From the NCBI RefSeq assembly GCF_000766145.1, contig NZ_JNFB01000006.1:1-64000 (forward strand): a stretch of DNA of 64,000 nucleotides, read 5' to 3'. A program made the translations under genes and the position numbers. The first letter of the stretch is position 1. The number at the start of each line of letters is the position of its first letter. Positions 37,254-49,560 of the stretch are shown piece after piece. The stretch comes from Paenilisteria newyorkensis (lineage in GTDB: Bacteria > Bacillota > Bacilli > Lactobacillales > Listeriaceae). A model generated the notes under the pieces. It was not told the DNA's origin and ran no database searches. It was given only the letters and a program-made list of their open reading frames with translations.

Positions 37254-38537
37254 TTAATAATGCAATAGTACTTTCCTAACTTCTGAGATAAAGTAGAGCG
37301 AACCTGTAACTAAGATGACCTCTTCTTCTCTTCTAGCTATCCAGTTACTAAGCATATCCTCCCAGTTCTCAACGGAAATAATATTATTGGCAATCGCGAT
37401 TTGCTCTATCTCACCTTTAGTCAGTGCTCGAGGATAATCAAATGTGGTAAGGTAAATCTGTACATTTTCGATATCGTTTAGCAAAGAAATCATCTCAGTA
37501 AATTCTTTATCTTTCATTGCCGTGAACAGCACCTTTACAGGAACACTTTTGAATTTTTTTGCTGATTGGACCAATACTTTCATTCCTTCAAGGTTATGCG
37601 CGCCGTCTAAAAACACGATTGGATTATCATGTATTTGCTCCATCCGACCAGGCCATTTTGCTATTTTTAAACCATTTTTGATATTCTCATCTGTCATACT
37701 AAATTGTTGCTCTTTAAGTAATTCTGCTACCCTTATCGCAACTGCAGCATTATTTAATTGATGATCACCTATCAACCCGACCTCTATCTCCAGTATTTTT
37801 CGATTTGCCAGTTGATAAGTAAATAGTCCATCTGCCTGCTTCTGTGAAAAGAAATCAGTCCCTAGTTGGTATAGACCAGATTGACATTCCTTTGCTTTTA
37901 CCGCGTACAATGCACGTATTTCTGGCTGTATCACACCGCTCACAATGGGGATCTGCCTTTTGAAAATACCCGCTTTTTCCATGGCGATACTTTGAAGTGA
38001 ATTACCTAGAAATTCCATGTGATCCATACCTATCGTTGTAACAACAGAGACTAATGGTGTAATGACATTCGTGGAATCCAATCTACCTCCTAATCCGACT
38101 TCTATAACGCCAATATCGATGGTGTCATAATCAGCAAAATAAAGAAACATCATAGTCGTAATAATTTCAAATTCAGATGGATGACCCATCTCAGTTTGAG
38201 CTAGCTCGTCAGCCAGAGGTTTTATTCGATCACATAGTAGGACAATTTTTTCATCTTCAATAGGTTTACCATTGACACTAATTCGTTCGTTAAAGGTCTC
38301 GATATAAGGCGATGTGAACGTGCCAACCCGATATCCAGATTGTTCCAAAATATTACGAAGAAAAGTTAATGTTGATCCTTTTCCATTTGTTCCAGCAATG
38401 TGTACCCACTTATTTTTATTTTCTGGATTATCCAGCTTAGCAAGCATCCACTCCATCCGCATAAGTCCTGGCTTAATTCCCATACGTAGTGTTCCGTGTA
38501 TCCATTCTAAAGCCTCTGTATAGCTTTTAAAACTCAT
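37254..38537 (-). CDS. folC: Folylpolyglutamate/dihydrofolate synthase
   Basis: Adds glutamate to dihydropteroate and folates. The 427-aa Mur-ligase-fold enzyme has the P-loop HIAGTNGKGST (about 45-55), the Omega-loop region FTSPYIETFNERI (about 72-84), GLGGRLDSTNVI (about 145-156), VSVVTTIGMDHMEFLG (about 160-175) and LDGAHNLEG (about 315). ATG 38537 is preferred over 38546 because the GGGGAGAG site would otherwise be too close. A terminator separates it from valS, so readthrough or an unseen promoter is needed. Confidence 0.95.
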   Translation of the reverse strand: MSFKSYTEALEWIHGTLRMGIKPGLMRMEWMLAKLDNPENKNKWVHIAGTNGKGSTLTFLRNILEQSGYRVGTFTSPYIETFNERISVNGKPIEDEKIVLLCDRIKPLADELAQTEMGHPSEFEIITTMMFLYFADYDTIDIGVIEVGLGGRLDSTNVITPLVSVVTTIGMDHMEFLGNSLQSIAMEKAGIFKRQIPIVSGVIQPEIRALYAVKAKECQSGLYQLGTDFFSQKQADGLFTYQLANRKILEIEVGLIGDHQLNNAAVAIRVAELLKEQQFSMTDENIKNGLKIAKWPGRMEQIHDNPIVFLDGAHNLEGMKVLVQSAKKFKSVPVKVLFTAMKDKEFTEMISLLNDIENVQIYLTTFDYPRALTKGEIEQIAIANNIISVENWEDMLSNWIARREEEVILVTGSLYFISEVRKVLLHY

Positions 38538-38565
38538 ATGCGCCATCTCTCCCCTATACTAAAAA

Positions 38566-38603
38566 TCAGACCTCCTGCAAAAATACGTACACAGAAGGTC
38601 TGA
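38566..38603 (-). terminator. Terminator after valS
   Basis: TCAGACCT/AGGTCTGA stem with TTTTT following on the minus strand, between valS and folC. Confidence 0.85.
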
Positions 38604-38613
38604 AATAGTTCAT

Positions 38614-41256
38614 TTAGTTATTTTTCAATGAATTAATTCTTTCTTCGACCAATAGTTTTTTCTCCATATAGTCTTTTTCTTTCGCTCGCTCTTCTTCAAT
38701 GACATTGGCCGGTGCTTTTGCCATGAATTTCTCGTTTGATAGCTTTCCTTGTACACGTGAAACTTCTTTTTTCCATTTTGATAACTCTTTTTCTAATCGA
38801 GCAATCTCTTCATCCATGTTGATAAGCCCTTCAAGTGGCAAGTATATCTCCGCCCCAGAAACTACGGCTGTCATTGCGGTTTTCGAAGGCTCTAAATCAA
38901 ATGAAATCGTAGTCGTCTCAGGATTACAGAAGCGCTCAATATAAGAAATATTTTTCTCTAAGATAGCTTTATGTGTTTCTGTTTTCGGTTTTAGTTGTAA
39001 TTCAATTTGCTTGCTAAGCGGAGTGTTCACTTCTGCGCGGATGTTACGAACTGCTCGGATAACTTCCACAAGTAGCTTCATTGAGTCCGCTGCTTCTTTA
39101 TCCACTTGCTTCTCATTTACTTTTGGCCAATCTGCAATGGTGATGGACGCCCCTTCATGAGGTAAGTTTTGCCAAATTTCTTCTGTTACGAATGGCATGA
39201 ATGGGTGTAGTAATCGCATCGTATTATCCAACACATACGCTAGAACAGATCTGGTTGTTTTCTTCGCCTCTAAATCATCGCCGTACAGGGATATTTTTGC
39301 AATTTCGATGTACCAGTCACAAAACTCATCCCAAATAAAATTATAAAGCGTTCGACCTACTTCGCCAAATTCGTATTTTTCCGCAAGGTTAGTCACCGTT
39401 TCAATCGTTTCATTAAGTCGCGTCAGTATCCACTTGTCACTCACTTCTGTCACGTTTGATAAGTCGATAGCTTCGTATTTCATGCCTTCCATGTTCATCA
39501 ACGCAAAACGGGAAGCGTTCCAAATTTTATTAATGAAATTCCAAGTTGATTCTACTTTTTCAAAGCTAAATTTCAAATCTTGACCTGGCGCGGTTCCTGT
39601 CGATAGCGTATAGCGTAGAGAATCTGCACCGTATTTCTCAACCACTTCTATTGGGTCAACACCATTTCCGAGTGATTTAGACATCTTTTTACCATCTGCA
39701 TCTCTGACTAAACCGTGTATCAGTGTATCTTTAAAGGGCCTTGTATCCGTAAATTCCACTGATTGGAAAATCATTCTAGATACCCAGAAAAAGATAATGT
39801 CATATCCGGTTACAAGCGTACTCGTTGGGAAAAACTTTTGAAAATCCGGATTTTCCTCATCTGGCCATCCCATTGTTGAAAAAGGCCATAGTGCAGAGCT
39901 GAACCAAGTATCAAGTACATCTTCGTCCTGATTCCAGTTCTCAATGTCTGCGGGCGCATTTTCTCCCACATAGAGTTCACCAGTTTCTTTATGGTACCAA
40001 GCAGGAATTCTGTGCCCCCACCATAGCTGACGAGAAATACACCAATCGTGAATGTTCTCCATCCAAGAAAGATATGTTTTTTCGAAACGCTCAGGTATGA
40101 AGTTTATTTTTTCATCTTGATTTTCTTGTAATTTCACTGCTTGCTCTGCTAAGGGTTGCATTTTTACAAACCACTGCATGGATAAATAAGGTTCAACAAC
40201 AGCTCCTGTACGTTCTGAATGCCCCACAGAATGAAGATGTGGCTCTTGTTTAATGAATAGCCCCAGTTCCTTAAAGTCTTCGATAATAGCTTTTCTCGCT
40301 TCAAACCGGTCCATACCATTATATTTTCCTGATGCTTCGTTCATTGTTGCATCCTCATTCATTACGATAACGCGGGGTAAATCATGGCGATTACCGACTT
40401 CAAAATCGTTAGGATCGTGTGCTGGCGTAATTTTTACAACGCCAGAGCCGAATTCGCGTTCCACATAGTCATCTGCAACAATTGGAATTTCTCGGCCAAT
40501 GATTGGTAGTGTGATAGTTTTTCCGATGAATGATTGGTAGCGCTCATCTTTAGGATGAACGGCAACCGCTGTGTCTCCTGGAATTGTCTCCGGTCTTGTC
40601 GTTGCAACCTCAAGGAAGCCCGAACCATCTGTTAAAGGATATTTCAAATGATAGAATTGACCTTCCACGTCTTGGTGGATAACCTCGATATCTGATAGGG
40701 CTGTTTTAGCAACGGGATCCCAGTTAATAATGTATTGACCGCGGTAAATCAGATCTTTTTCGTATAGTGAAACAAAAACTTTTTTTACTGCATCAGATAG
40801 ACCTTCGTCCAATGTAAATCTCTCTCTAGAGTAATCTAACCCTAAGCCGATTTTCTTCCACTGCTCTCTAATGAATGTAGCGTATTCTTCTTTCCAATCC
40901 CAAGCTTTGGATAGAAACTTCTCTCGACCAAGATCATAGCGAGAGATATCGCTTTCGCGCAGTTTAGCTTCCACTTTTGCCTGTGTAGCGATGCCGGCGT
41001 GGTCCATTCCCGGAAGATAAAGCGTGTCATACCCTTGCATCCGTTTCATTCGTGTTAGGATATCTTGTAATGTCGTATCCCATGCATGACCTAGATGTAA
41101 TTTTCCTGTGACATTGGGCGGTGGGATAACAACGGAGTACGCGGGTTTATCATTTTTACCGTCCGCTTTAAAAAATTCTTGCTCAATCCACCAGTCGTAT
41201 CTATTTTTTTCGATATCTTGCGGGTTATATTTGGTTGGCATATTCAGTTCAGTCAT
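38614..41256 (-). CDS. valS: Valyl-tRNA synthetase
   Basis: Class I synthetase charging tRNA-Val. The 880-aa product has the HIGH-type motif [16 protein letters not shown] (about 47-62), a CP1 editing domain (about 195-350; [13 protein letters not shown]), [17 protein letters not shown] (about 440-456), the KMSKS motif [11 protein letters not shown] (about 523-533) and a C-terminal coiled coil (from about 810). ATG 41256 has GGGGG seven bases upstream; the longer frame runs into the T-box and is rejected. Confidence 0.97.
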   Translation of the reverse strand: MTELNMPTKYNPQDIEKNRYDWWIEQEFFKADGKNDKPAYSVVIPPPNVTGKLHLGHAWDTTLQDILTRMKRMQGYDTLYLPGMDHAGIATQAKVEAKLRESDISRYDLGREKFLSKAWDWKEEYATFIREQWKKIGLGLDYSRERFTLDEGLSDAVKKVFVSLYEKDLIYRGQYIINWDPVAKTALSDIEVIHQDVEGQFYHLKYPLTDGSGFLEVATTRPETIPGDTAVAVHPKDERYQSFIGKTITLPIIGREIPIVADDYVEREFGSGVVKITPAHDPNDFEVGNRHDLPRVIVMNEDATMNEASGKYNGMDRFEARKAIIEDFKELGLFIKQEPHLHSVGHSERTGAVVEPYLSMQWFVKMQPLAEQAVKLQENQDEKINFIPERFEKTYLSWMENIHDWCISRQLWWGHRIPAWYHKETGELYVGENAPADIENWNQDEDVLDTWFSSALWPFSTMGWPDEENPDFQKFFPTSTLVTGYDIIFFWVSRMIFQSVEFTDTRPFKDTLIHGLVRDADGKKMSKSLGNGVDPIEVVEKYGADSLRYTLSTGTAPGQDLKFSFEKVESTWNFINKIWNASRFALMNMEGMKYEAIDLSNVTEVSDKWILTRLNETIETVTNLAEKYEFGEVGRTLYNFIWDEFCDWYIEIAKISLYGDDLEAKKTTRSVLAYVLDNTMRLLHPFMPFVTEEIWQNLPHEGASITIADWPKVNEKQVDKEAADSMKLLVEVIRAVRNIRAEVNTPLSKQIELQLKPKTETHKAILEKNISYIERFCNPETTTISFDLEPSKTAMTAVVSGAEIYLPLEGLINMDEEIARLEKELSKWKKEVSRVQGKLSNEKFMAKAPANVIEEERAKEKDYMEKKLLVEERINSLKNN

Positions 41257-41295
41257 TGTTTTTCCCCCTATAAATTGATTTTCAGCATTTTTGAA

Positions 41296-41560
41296 GCACA
41301 AAAAAACTCCTCTCATCCATAAAGGACGAAAAGAGTATTTTCCGCGGTACCACCTTTTTACCGTACACAAAACCGGCACTTCATTAATTTAACGAGAGAA
41401 AGTTTCCCGATATCCCTTACTCTTTTTTCAGGGATACTGCTCAGAGGCTACGTTCGAATACTTTTCTTAGAGACTCGCACCAGCCGTCTCCTCTCTGTAG
41501 TAAGAAAAAATATTCTACTCTTCCTCATCCTTGCATTTACGAATATTTAGATTGGATTTA
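41296..41560 (-). ncRNA. T-box riboswitch of valS
   Basis: T-box core AGGTGGTACCGCGGA at 41341-41355, followed by a terminator hairpin (ACTCTTTTCGTCC/GGATGAGAGGAGT, then TTTTTTT) at about 41298-41338. Upstream, CGAACGTAGCC has GTA (Val) at 41449-41451 in the specifier position. Uncharged tRNA-Val should promote readthrough into valS. Confidence 0.93.
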
Positions 41561-41588
41561 TTGTATCAAATAAACGCAGAAACGTCAA
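41560..41588 (-). promoter_or_regulatory. Sigma-A promoter of valS, overlapping the hemL stop
   Basis: TTGACG at 41583-41588, 17 bp, TACAAT at 41560-41565. The hemL TGA stop (41585-41587) is inside the -35 hexamer. Confidence 0.8.
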
Positions 41589-42871
41589 CGCAGTGCCTTC
41601 ATAGCTGCTTCCATTGCTTCTAGTGTTTTTGCGATTTCTACATCTGTGTGTTCCGTTGAGATAAACAAGCCTTCATATTGAGAAGGTGGTAAGAAAACCC
41701 CATTATTGAGCATTTCTCGGTAGTAGTTAGAGAAATAAGTCAGATCCGATGTTTTTGCAGTGTCGTAATTTGTTACTTTTTGATTGGTGAAGAAAAAGCC
41801 GAACATGGAACCTGCTCTGTTGATAGAAAGTGGGACTTCATATTGCTTCGATAATACTTCTAGCCCCTCTTCCAGCTGATCTATCAGAGCTCTAAACGCA
41901 TCATAGTGATGTGGTGTTAATTGTTTTAGTGTGGCATAGCCTGCGTTCATTGCTACCGGGTTTCCTGATAATGTTCCTGCTTGATAAATAGAACCTGCTG
42001 GGGCAATGTGTTCCATAATTTCTTTTTTCCCGCCGTAAGCGCCGACTGGTAGCCCACCACCGATTACTTTTCCAAGACAAGTGATATCAGGCGTGACAAC
42101 ATAAAGACCTTGTGCGCTATAAAAATCAACGCGGAAACCCGTCATGACTTCATCAAAAATCAGAAGGCTTTCATACTGAGTCGTCACTTCGCGTAGCCCT
42201 TCTAGGAATCCTTCGATTGGAGGCACAACGCCCATATTTCCTGCTACTGGCTCCACGATGACAGCTGCTATTTCTGCACCATATTTTTCGAAGACGAACT
42301 TTACGCTTTCTAAGTCATTGTATGGAACAGCTATGGTATCAGCAGCAAGTCCTGGCGTGACTCCTGGGGAATCTGGCAAGCCAAGCGTTGCAACGCCTGA
42401 TCCTGCTTTTATTAGCAAGGAATCGCCGTGGCCGTGATAGCTTCCTTCGAATTTCACTATCTTATTTCTTTTGGTATAGCCTCTTGCTAATCGAATGGCG
42501 CTCATTGTTGCTTCTGTTCCTGAGGATACCATGCGAACCATTTCTACAGATGGGACACGTTCTACGACAAGTTTTGCTAGTTCGGTTTCGATTTCTGTCG
42601 GTGTTCCGAAGCTCGTCCCTTTCATAGCGGCATCGGTAACTGCTTTTATAACGCCTTCGTTCGCATGACCTAGAATTAAAGGCCCCCAAGATAGGACGTA
42701 ATCGATATATTTATTGCCGTCGATATCGGTTAAATAAGCGCCTTTTCCATGCTCCATAAAAACAGGATTCGCGTTTACTGATTTAAATGCACGAACTGGA
42801 CTATTAACACCGCCTGGCAATATTTTTTCTGCTTCTTTAAAGGCTTTGATTGAGTTTGTATATTTATTCAT
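41585..42871 (-). CDS. hemL: Glutamate-1-semialdehyde 2,1-aminomutase
   Basis: PLP enzyme converting glutamate-1-semialdehyde to 5-aminolevulinate, second step of the C5 haem pathway. The 428-aa product has [12 protein letters not shown] near the N-terminus, [16 protein letters not shown] (about 117-132) and the PLP-lysine segment [18 protein letters not shown] (about 263-280). It starts just after the hemB stop and is the last gene of hemACDBL. Confidence 0.96.
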   Translation of the reverse strand: MNKYTNSIKAFKEAEKILPGGVNSPVRAFKSVNANPVFMEHGKGAYLTDIDGNKYIDYVLSWGPLILGHANEGVIKAVTDAAMKGTSFGTPTEIETELAKLVVERVPSVEMVRMVSSGTEATMSAIRLARGYTKRNKIVKFEGSYHGHGDSLLIKAGSGVATLGLPDSPGVTPGLAADTIAVPYNDLESVKFVFEKYGAEIAAVIVEPVAGNMGVVPPIEGFLEGLREVTTQYESLLIFDEVMTGFRVDFYSAQGLYVVTPDITCLGKVIGGGLPVGAYGGKKEIMEHIAPAGSIYQAGTLSGNPVAMNAGYATLKQLTPHHYDAFRALIDQLEEGLEVLSKQYEVPLSINRAGSMFGFFFTNQKVTNYDTAKTSDLTYFSNYYREMLNNGVFLPPSQYEGLFISTEHTDVEIAKTLEAMEAAMKALR

Positions 42872-43858
42872 CTAAGCATCTCCTTTTAGATAGAGGGCAA
42901 CGTCTTTGGCGAAATAAGTAATAATCAGACTCACGCCAGCACGCTTCATACTCGTCAGCATTTCCATCACAATTCGCTCTTCATCGATCCAACCGTTGGC
43001 GCTCGCAGCTTTTACCATCGCGTACTCGCCACTTACATTGTAGGCCACGACGGGAAGATTCGTTTGATTGCGCACATCTCTGATAATATCGAGGTAGGAA
43101 AGGGACGGTTTGACAATCAGGAAATCCGCGCCTTCTTGTTCATCACTTTTTGCTTCGCGCAACGCTTCAAGTCTATTAGCGGGATCCATTTGGTAGGTTT
43201 TTCGATCACCGAATTGAGGTGCACTATTCGCTGCATCACGGAAAGGACCATAAAAAGCGGAGGCATATTTCACAGCATAAGACATAATCGGGATATCTTG
43301 ATAGCCTGCTTCATCTAGACCTTCACGAATAACTTGCACAAAGCCGTCCATCATATTGGAGGGGGCAATGATATTGGCACCAGCTTTTGCTTGGCTAACT
43401 GCTGTTTGTTTGAGCAGTTCTAACGATGCGTCGTTTTTTACTTCGCCATTTTTAATCACACCGCAATGTCCATGATCTGTGAATTCGCAAAGGCATGTAT
43501 CTGCAATAACAATCATTTCTGGAGCTAATTTTTTCACTAATCGCGTGGCTTCTTGAACAATTCCATGGTCGTGATATGCGCCTGTTCCTACGTCGTCTTT
43601 ATCGTCAGGGAGCCCGAACAAGATGATTGCTTTGATACCTAACTTGGTAAGCTCTTCAATTTCAGCCTCCAATTCATGTAAAGGGAATTGGAAAACGCCA
43701 GGCATGGAGCTCACTTCTGTTTTGGCCTCTTTACCTTCTTTTACAAAAATAGGATAAATCAGATCATCGGTATGTAAAACCGTTTCGCGAACAAGGTCGC
43801 GCATTGCGGCACTGCTCCGCAAGCGCCGATGTCTATCAAAATTTGGACTCATTGTCAT
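42872..43858 (-). CDS. hemB: Porphobilinogen synthase (ALA dehydratase)
   Basis: Condenses two 5-aminolevulinates to porphobilinogen. The 328-aa product has the zinc-cysteine motif [15 protein letters not shown] (about 119-133), the Schiff-base lysines in [15 protein letters not shown] (about 195-210) and [11 protein letters not shown] (about 248-258). ATG 43858 follows AAGGAG and overlaps the hemD stop (ATGA); an ATG two codons later is also possible. Confidence 0.96.
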   Translation of the reverse strand: MTMSPNFDRHRRLRSSAAMRDLVRETVLHTDDLIYPIFVKEGKEAKTEVSSMPGVFQFPLHELEAEIEELTKLGIKAIILFGLPDDKDDVGTGAYHDHGIVQEATRLVKKLAPEMIVIADTCLCEFTDHGHCGVIKNGEVKNDASLELLKQTAVSQAKAGANIIAPSNMMDGFVQVIREGLDEAGYQDIPIMSYAVKYASAFYGPFRDAANSAPQFGDRKTYQMDPANRLEALREAKSDEQEGADFLIVKPSLSYLDIIRDVRNQTNLPVVAYNVSGEYAMVKAASANGWIDEERIVMEMLTSMKRAGVSLIITYFAKDVALYLKGDA

Positions 43859-44562
43859 ATCTCTCCTTCTATTAATAATTCGCATATTTGTTGCATTGTA
43901 TAGTTATCTGGCTCATATGCGACCGAAAAACCAGATTTTTTAATCGCCTCGGTTGTTACTGGGCCGATGGATGCGATTTTTAAAGATTTGATATCTCCGG
44001 TATAGCTTTTCAGAAAATGGCGCCATGCAGAAGGGCTAGCAAATATCGCGATATCGATGGGCTGGTAATGCATAACCGATTGTAACTGATTGATAGATTC
44101 TTCTGGAAAACCAGTTTCATAAATCACGCTTTCTTTGACTAAATGCCCTGATTGAGCGAAGCGTTTCGCAATTTCATCACGCGCGATATTGCTTTTTGGA
44201 AGGAAAATAAGTTGCGATACTAAACCAAGCGCTAGCCATTCTTCAATAAACACATCCGTTGTAAATAATGACGGATGAAAATGAGGCGAGTAACCGTATA
44301 AAGCAAGTGCCTCCGTTGTTTTCTCACCGATCACTGCTATTTTTATTTTTTTAGGGATTACTGCTTGTTGCTCAAAAAAATAACGAACTGTGTTTGCACT
44401 TGTGAATATAATCCAATCGTATTCGTCTAAAACCTCGTCGCACGGGTGTGGCCTAGTCTCAATCATCGGAACTGCCGAAGCACGAAACCCTGCGCTTTCC
44501 AACACATCTAGCCAAGGCATATTTTTCGAAGCTTCACGTGTTAATAAAACGTGTTTAGACAT
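43855..44562 (-). CDS. hemD: Uroporphyrinogen-III synthase
   Basis: Closes and rearranges hydroxymethylbilane to uroporphyrinogen III. The family is poorly conserved; the 235-aa length, position between hemC and hemB, and motifs [17 protein letters not shown] (about 50-66), [10 protein letters not shown] (about 170-179) and [16 protein letters not shown] (about 192-207) identify it. It overlaps hemC by eight bases. Confidence 0.92.
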   Translation of the reverse strand: MSKHVLLTREASKNMPWLDVLESAGFRASAVPMIETRPHPCDEVLDEYDWIIFTSANTVRYFFEQQAVIPKKIKIAVIGEKTTEALALYGYSPHFHPSLFTTDVFIEEWLALGLVSQLIFLPKSNIARDEIAKRFAQSGHLVKESVIYETGFPEESINQLQSVMHYQPIDIAIFASPSAWRHFLKSYTGDIKSLKIASIGPVTTEAIKKSGFSVAYEPDNYTMQQICELLIEGEI

Positions 44563-45487
44563 TATCTCTTAATCCTTGAATAACCTCTTTAGCACCAAGT
44601 TGGATAAGCTGATCCGCTACACTTAAACCAAGCGCCTTAGGGTCTTCTCCCTGTTCTGTAATTTGATAAAATAACTTGCCATCAACAGAACTAACCAGAC
44701 CTTTTAACTCTAAAGAACCATCTTTTACAGTCGCGTGACCAGCAATTGGAATTTCACAACCGCCATCTAATGCTTTTAAAAGTGTGCGTTCTGCTGTTAC
44801 GGCAAGGTTTGTTCCCTCATCATTCAATAGTGCGAGCATCTCTTTGACAACGGTATCATCTGCGCGACACTCAATCGCAAGTGCTCCCTGTCCAACAGCT
44901 GGTAAACAAATCGATTCATCCAAGAAAGCATAACCTTGCTCCAGCTTATCTAGCCAATCCATGCGTTTCAATCCAGCAACTGCTAGCACGATTGCGTCAA
45001 AATCCTCTTCCCGCAACTTCCTAAGCCTTGTATCAATATTCCCGCGAATGGGCTTAATGTTTAAATCTGGTCGTACATGCAATAATTGCGCAGCACGTCG
45101 CAAACTACTTGTCCCAATGACAGCACCATTAGCCAAACTATCTAAGCTATTTCCCTGCTTAAAAATAAGGCAGTCCAGTGGATTCTCACGTTTTGGAATG
45201 GCACCAATCATTAGTCCACCGGCTAGCTCAGATGGGACATCTTTCATACTATGTACAGCGAAATCAATTCGCTTTGCAATCAGCGCATCTTCTACTTCCG
45301 ACACAAAAAGGCCCTTGCCACCAACTTTGCTCAATGTAACATCTAAAATACGATCGCCTTTTGTCACAATTTCCTCAATCTCAAAACTTATTTCTGGAAA
45401 TTGTTCTTGAAGTTTTGCAATCACCCATTTTGTCTGCGTTAAAGCTAGTTGGCTGCGTCTTGAACCAACAATAATTTTTCGAGTCAT
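44555..45487 (-). CDS. hemC: Porphobilinogen deaminase (hydroxymethylbilane synthase)
   Basis: Polymerises four porphobilinogens. The 310-aa product has [15 protein letters not shown] at the N-terminus, HSMKDVPSE (about 80-88), [11 protein letters not shown] (about 128-138), [11 protein letters not shown] (about 148-158) and the dipyrromethane-cofactor Cys in [13 protein letters not shown] (about 240). It overlaps the hemA stop (ATGA). Confidence 0.97.
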   Translation of the reverse strand: MTRKIIVGSRRSQLALTQTKWVIAKLQEQFPEISFEIEEIVTKGDRILDVTLSKVGGKGLFVSEVEDALIAKRIDFAVHSMKDVPSELAGGLMIGAIPKRENPLDCLIFKQGNSLDSLANGAVIGTSSLRRAAQLLHVRPDLNIKPIRGNIDTRLRKLREEDFDAIVLAVAGLKRMDWLDKLEQGYAFLDESICLPAVGQGALAIECRADDTVVKEMLALLNDEGTNLAVTAERTLLKALDGGCEIPIAGHATVKDGSLELKGLVSSVDGKLFYQITEQGEDPKALGLSVADQLIQLGAKEVIQGLRDNV

Positions 45488-46782
45488 GCTTTTTCACCAA
45501 CTTTTTCTTTAGTTATTTCTATCGTTTCTTCTGTTTTTTGAAGGTCAAATATATTTTGGAAAACTTCAATGTCATGCGCGGCATCTGCACTTGTTGCCAT
45601 CTCTTTTAATTCAGAAATTGGATGTTTCAGTAACTGATTAATGATACTCTTCATGTGTTTACCGACAATGACTTGTTCCCGATCTGATAGGTTTGGCAAT
45701 TTATTCGAAAGACTCTGCATCGTTTCTGCTTGTAATGCCAACGCTTTTTCACGTAGATCTTTAATGATTGGAACAACGCCGAGCTGTTTCTCCCATTCAT
45801 AAAAATTCACGCAAGCTTCTTCAATTTGTGCTTCGATTTCGATGACCATTGCTTGCCGTTGTTGTGTGTTTTCTTGGATGACATCACCTAAGTCGTCAAT
45901 GTCAAACAACGTCACATTGGGAATCTCTGCACATGTCGCTTCAACGTTTCGCGGTAAAGCAATATCTATAATGACAAGCGCTTTTTCACGCTCAGCTATC
46001 ATATTTTGGGTGATGATTGGTGTCGTTGCTGATGTGGAAGTAATGACAATGTCTGCATGCTTTAGTTGTTCGCTCAAGCTAGCGTAATCCGACCACTGGA
46101 TACCTAACTTTTCTGCCACATCTTCCGCGCGCGCGCTCGTTCTATTTAACAGCGTGACATCAGCTATTTTGGCTCCAAGCATGTTCTGAATCGCTAGCAC
46201 GCCCATTTTCCCAGCGCCGACAATGACTGTTTTCTTATTTGCAACATCCATACATGCTTTTTTCACGACTTCCACCGCGGCATAACTAATAGACACTGCA
46301 TTTTCGTTGATTTTCATCGTATGGTGTACGTTTTTGGCGAAATGAACTGACTCGCGGAATAGTTGATTTAAAATTGTTCCCGTTGTTCCGATTGTTTGCG
46401 CGCTTGTGAACGCGTCCTTGACCTGACCAAGAATCTGCGTTTCACCGATAATCAAAGAGTCCAAACCACTTGTGACGCGATACAGATGTTTCACGGCCTC
46501 TTCTTCTTCAAAAAACAGCAAATAAGGCTCCAAAATTTGCATATCCATTTGGAACCAATTGGCTAAGAAACGCTTAATATAGTATCTTCCTGTATGGAGT
46601 TGATCCACCACAGCAAAAATTTCAGTACGGTTACATGTCGATATAATAACATTTTCTAAAATACTTTTTTCTTGATGCAAGGAAACCAATGCCATTTCCT
46701 CTTCTTCTGGATTGAAAGCTAACCGTTCTCGTATTTCGATTGGCGCGCTTGTATGATTTAGACCGACAGAGAGAATGTACAT
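45484..46782 (-). CDS. hemA: Glutamyl-tRNA reductase
   Basis: Reduces glutamyl-tRNA to glutamate-1-semialdehyde, the first and usually rate-limiting haem step. The 432-aa product has [17 protein letters not shown] at the N-terminus, the catalytic Cys in [11 protein letters not shown] (about 50), the NADPH motif VIVGAGKMG (about 187-195) and a C-terminal dimerisation helix. ATG 46782 follows GGGGG; the TTG one codon before is less likely. No hemX lies between hemA and hemC, unlike Bacillus. Confidence 0.97.
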   Translation of the reverse strand: MYILSVGLNHTSAPIEIRERLAFNPEEEEMALVSLHQEKSILENVIISTCNRTEIFAVVDQLHTGRYYIKRFLANWFQMDMQILEPYLLFFEEEEAVKHLYRVTSGLDSLIIGETQILGQVKDAFTSAQTIGTTGTILNQLFRESVHFAKNVHHTMKINENAVSISYAAVEVVKKACMDVANKKTVIVGAGKMGVLAIQNMLGAKIADVTLLNRTSARAEDVAEKLGIQWSDYASLSEQLKHADIVITSTSATTPIITQNMIAEREKALVIIDIALPRNVEATCAEIPNVTLFDIDDLGDVIQENTQQRQAMVIEIEAQIEEACVNFYEWEKQLGVVPIIKDLREKALALQAETMQSLSNKLPNLSDREQVIVGKHMKSIINQLLKHPISELKEMATSADAAHDIEVFQNIFDLQKTEETIEITKEKVGEKA

Positions 46783-46820
46783 CAATAAGCCCCCTTTTTA
46801 CATTAATAAATTCAAGCTTC

Positions 46821-46849
46821 ATTCTATCACTTTTTAGAACGGGCGCCAA
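46821..46849 (-). promoter_or_regulatory. Sigma-A promoter of hemACDBL
   Basis: TTGGCG at 46844-46849, 17 bp, TAGAAT at 46821-46826, between engB and hemA. Confidence 0.7.
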
Positions 46850-46878
46850 CTTGTTCGCTTGTGAATAATCGCAACGAC

Positions 46879-47463
46879 TTACTGCATTGCTTCTTCAATT
46901 AATTTCCAAGCTTCTTCTTTGCCCATCTTTGTTTCAGAGGAAAACATCACAAAACCATCTTCTGGATCGAAATCTAGTGCTTCTTTCACTATTTTCATGT
47001 TTTTATGCCATTTGCTACGCGGAATTTTATCAGCTTTTGTAGCAATAACGATAGCTGGAATCTGATAGTATTTCAAAAATTCATACATGTTCCGGTCATC
47101 TTCGGTTGGCTTATGACGTAAATCTACAATCTGAATCACTGCTTTAAGAGGCGTTCTGCTCGTCATGTATGTTTCAATCATCTCGCCCCATTTTTGACGT
47201 TCCTTCTTAGAGACTTTGGCAAAACCGTATCCTGGAACATCGACGAAGAAAAAGGAATCTTCAATTTTATAAAAGTTCAATGTTTGCGTTTTCCCTGGTT
47301 TTTGCGAGATTCTGGCCATACTTTTACGGCGAATCATCGTGTTAATGAAAGAAGATTTCCCGACATTCGAACGACCTGCGAGCGCAAACTCTGGCAAACC
47401 GCCATCTGGATACTGCTCTTTCCAAACAGCACTTATTACAAGTTCTACATTATTTATATTCAT
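46879..47463 (-). CDS. engB: Ribosome-biogenesis GTPase EngB (YsxC)
   Basis: Essential GTPase in 50S assembly. The 194-aa product has [12 protein letters not shown] (about 30-41), the G3 motif [14 protein letters not shown] (about 70-83) and G4 ATKAD (about 142-146). ATG 47463 is five bases from AAAGGTGG; the GTG three codons earlier lies on that site. Its neighbourhood (thrS upstream) differs from the usual lon-engB arrangement of Bacillus. Confidence 0.96.
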   Translation of the reverse strand: MNINNVELVISAVWKEQYPDGGLPEFALAGRSNVGKSSFINTMIRRKSMARISQKPGKTQTLNFYKIEDSFFFVDVPGYGFAKVSKKERQKWGEMIETYMTSRTPLKAVIQIVDLRHKPTEDDRNMYEFLKYYQIPAIVIATKADKIPRSKWHKNMKIVKEALDFDPEDGFVMFSSETKMGKEEAWKLIEEAMQ

Positions 47464-47527
47464 AGTTTCCACCTTTATCTAAAATGATCTTTTTTAAGTA
47501 TAACGGAATTATGCAAATTAAGCAAAA

Positions 47528-47552
47528 AGGCTCTCCGCTGATGGGAGAACCT
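47528..47552 (-). terminator. Terminator after thrS
   Basis: AGGTTCTCC/GGAGAGCCT stem with TTTTT following on the minus strand. Confidence 0.85.
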
Positions 47553-47562
47553 TCCTTGAAAA

Positions 47563-49485
47563 CTAGATTTGCGATACTTCTGCTTGTACGCGTGCGATGA
47601 ATTCGTCTAGTGGTAATGTTTCTGAATCTTTCTCGCCATATTTACGTACGTTGACTGTGTTGTTCTCTACCTCTTGATCACCGATAACGAGCGCATACGG
47701 GATTTTCTTTGTTTGTGCTTCGCGAATCTTGTAACCAAGTTTTTCATTGCGTTCGTCGACTTCCACGCGGAAACCGGCATACATTAACTTATCTTTCAGC
47801 GCTTTGCTGTGATCCATATGTGCATCGATGCTAACTGGGATAAGCTCCATTTGGATCGGTGCCAACCATGTTGGGAACGCGCCTTTATATTCCTCAATCA
47901 AGTAGGCAACGAAGCGTTCCATTGTTGAGACAACGCCACGGTGAATCACGACTGGACGGTGTTTTTCGCCATCTTCGCCGATATAAGTTAAGTCAAAGCG
48001 TTCTGGAAGCAGGAAATCAAGTTGGACAGTAGATAATGTTTCGTCTTTGCCAATTGCAGTTTTCACCATAACGTCAAGTTTTGGCCCGTAGAATGCAGCT
48101 TCGCCATCTGCTTCATAGTAATCCAAGCCCATGTCGTCCATCGCGTCTTTCAACATGCCTTGCGCTTTTTCCCACATCGCGTCGTCATCGAAATATTTCT
48201 CCGTGTTTTCAGGATCGCGATAGCTTAGACGGAAACTATAATCTGTAATCGCGAAATCTTTGTACACAGCTAAAATAAGTTCGACAACACGTTTGAATTC
48301 GTCTTGAATTTGATCTGGGCGAACGAATACATGCGCGTCATTTAGAGTCATACCGCGAACCCGTTGTAAGCCTGAAAGCGCGCCACTCATTTCATAGCGA
48401 TGCATCATACCAAGTTCTGCGATGCGGATTGGTAATTCGCGATAACTGTGAATGTCATTTTTGTAAATCATCATGTGATGCGGACAGTTCATCGGACGAA
48501 GCACAAGCTCTTCATTGTCCATTTTCATTGTTGGGAACATGTCTTCATGATAGTGATCCCAGTGACCGCTTGTTTTGTAAAGCTCTACGTTTGCCATAAT
48601 TGGAGTGTAAACGTGGTTGTAGCCTAGGCGTTCCTCTTTATCAACGATGTAACGCTCGATCACGCGGCGGATTGTCGCACCTTTTGGAAGCCATAGCGGT
48701 AAGCCTTGTCCAACTTCTTGACTATTCGCAAATAACTCCAACTCTTTACCAAGTTTGCGGTGATCACGCTCTTTCGCCTCTTGTTGCAGACGTAGAAATT
48801 CTTTCAAACCATTTTTATCGAAAAAGGCTGTTCCGTAAATACGTTGCAACATTTTGTTATTGCTATCGCCGCGCCAGTAAGCACCAGCCACACTTAGCAA
48901 TTGGAATACTTGAATTTTACCAGTTGATGGAACGTGCACACCACGACATAGGTCGAAAAATTCGCCTTGTGTATAGATAGTCACTGTTTCCTCTGCTGGA
49001 ATCGCTTCGATAAGTTCTAATTTATAGTTATCACCGATTGCTTTGAAACGTTTGATCGCTTCATCGCGGGAGACTTCTTCACGTGTAATCGGCAAATTTT
49101 CACGAATGATGTTTTGCATTTCTTTTTCGATTACCGGGAAAGTTTCTTCGCTGATCGCCACTTCCGTATCGACGTCATAGTAGAAACCAGAATCGATAGC
49201 TGGACCTACCCCAAAAGTAATACCTGGATATAAACGTTTTAAAGCTTGAGCTAGTAAATGCGCGGAACTATGTCGCAAAATTTGCAGCGCGTCTTCGTGA
49301 TCCGGAGTCACAATTTCGATTTTTGAATCCTCAAGAATCGGTGTTACTAAGTCGACCAATGTTCCGTTCACTTTACCTGCTAATGCCTTTTTCTTGAGGC
49401 CTGGGCTGATGGACGCGGCGATATCTGCTGTGGAAACGCCTGCCTCAAATTCTTTTACTGCACCATCTGGAAATGTAATTTTCAT
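47563..49485 (-). CDS. thrS: Threonyl-tRNA synthetase
   Basis: Class II synthetase charging tRNA-Thr. The 640-aa product has a TGS domain (about 1-63), an editing domain with [11 protein letters not shown] (HxxxH, about 73-83) and the later Cys/His pair [13 protein letters not shown] (about 178-190), the catalytic domain with [10 protein letters not shown] (about 332-341, zinc Cys/His) and motif 3 near [15 protein letters not shown], and a C-terminal anticodon domain (about 540-640). Controlled by the T-box directly upstream. Confidence 0.97.
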   Translation of the reverse strand: MKITFPDGAVKEFEAGVSTADIAASISPGLKKKALAGKVNGTLVDLVTPILEDSKIEIVTPDHEDALQILRHSSAHLLAQALKRLYPGITFGVGPAIDSGFYYDVDTEVAISEETFPVIEKEMQNIIRENLPITREEVSRDEAIKRFKAIGDNYKLELIEAIPAEETVTIYTQGEFFDLCRGVHVPSTGKIQVFQLLSVAGAYWRGDSNNKMLQRIYGTAFFDKNGLKEFLRLQQEAKERDHRKLGKELELFANSQEVGQGLPLWLPKGATIRRVIERYIVDKEERLGYNHVYTPIMANVELYKTSGHWDHYHEDMFPTMKMDNEELVLRPMNCPHHMMIYKNDIHSYRELPIRIAELGMMHRYEMSGALSGLQRVRGMTLNDAHVFVRPDQIQDEFKRVVELILAVYKDFAITDYSFRLSYRDPENTEKYFDDDAMWEKAQGMLKDAMDDMGLDYYEADGEAAFYGPKLDVMVKTAIGKDETLSTVQLDFLLPERFDLTYIGEDGEKHRPVVIHRGVVSTMERFVAYLIEEYKGAFPTWLAPIQMELIPVSIDAHMDHSKALKDKLMYAGFRVEVDERNEKLGYKIREAQTKKIPYALVIGDQEVENNTVNVRKYGEKDSETLPLDEFIARVQAEVSQI

Positions 49486-49560
49486 TTTCTTCGACTCCTT
49501 CTTCCAATTTTTTAGACGAAACGCGGACTTCTTTCAAGCACATTCTAACTTTTTGGGGAA

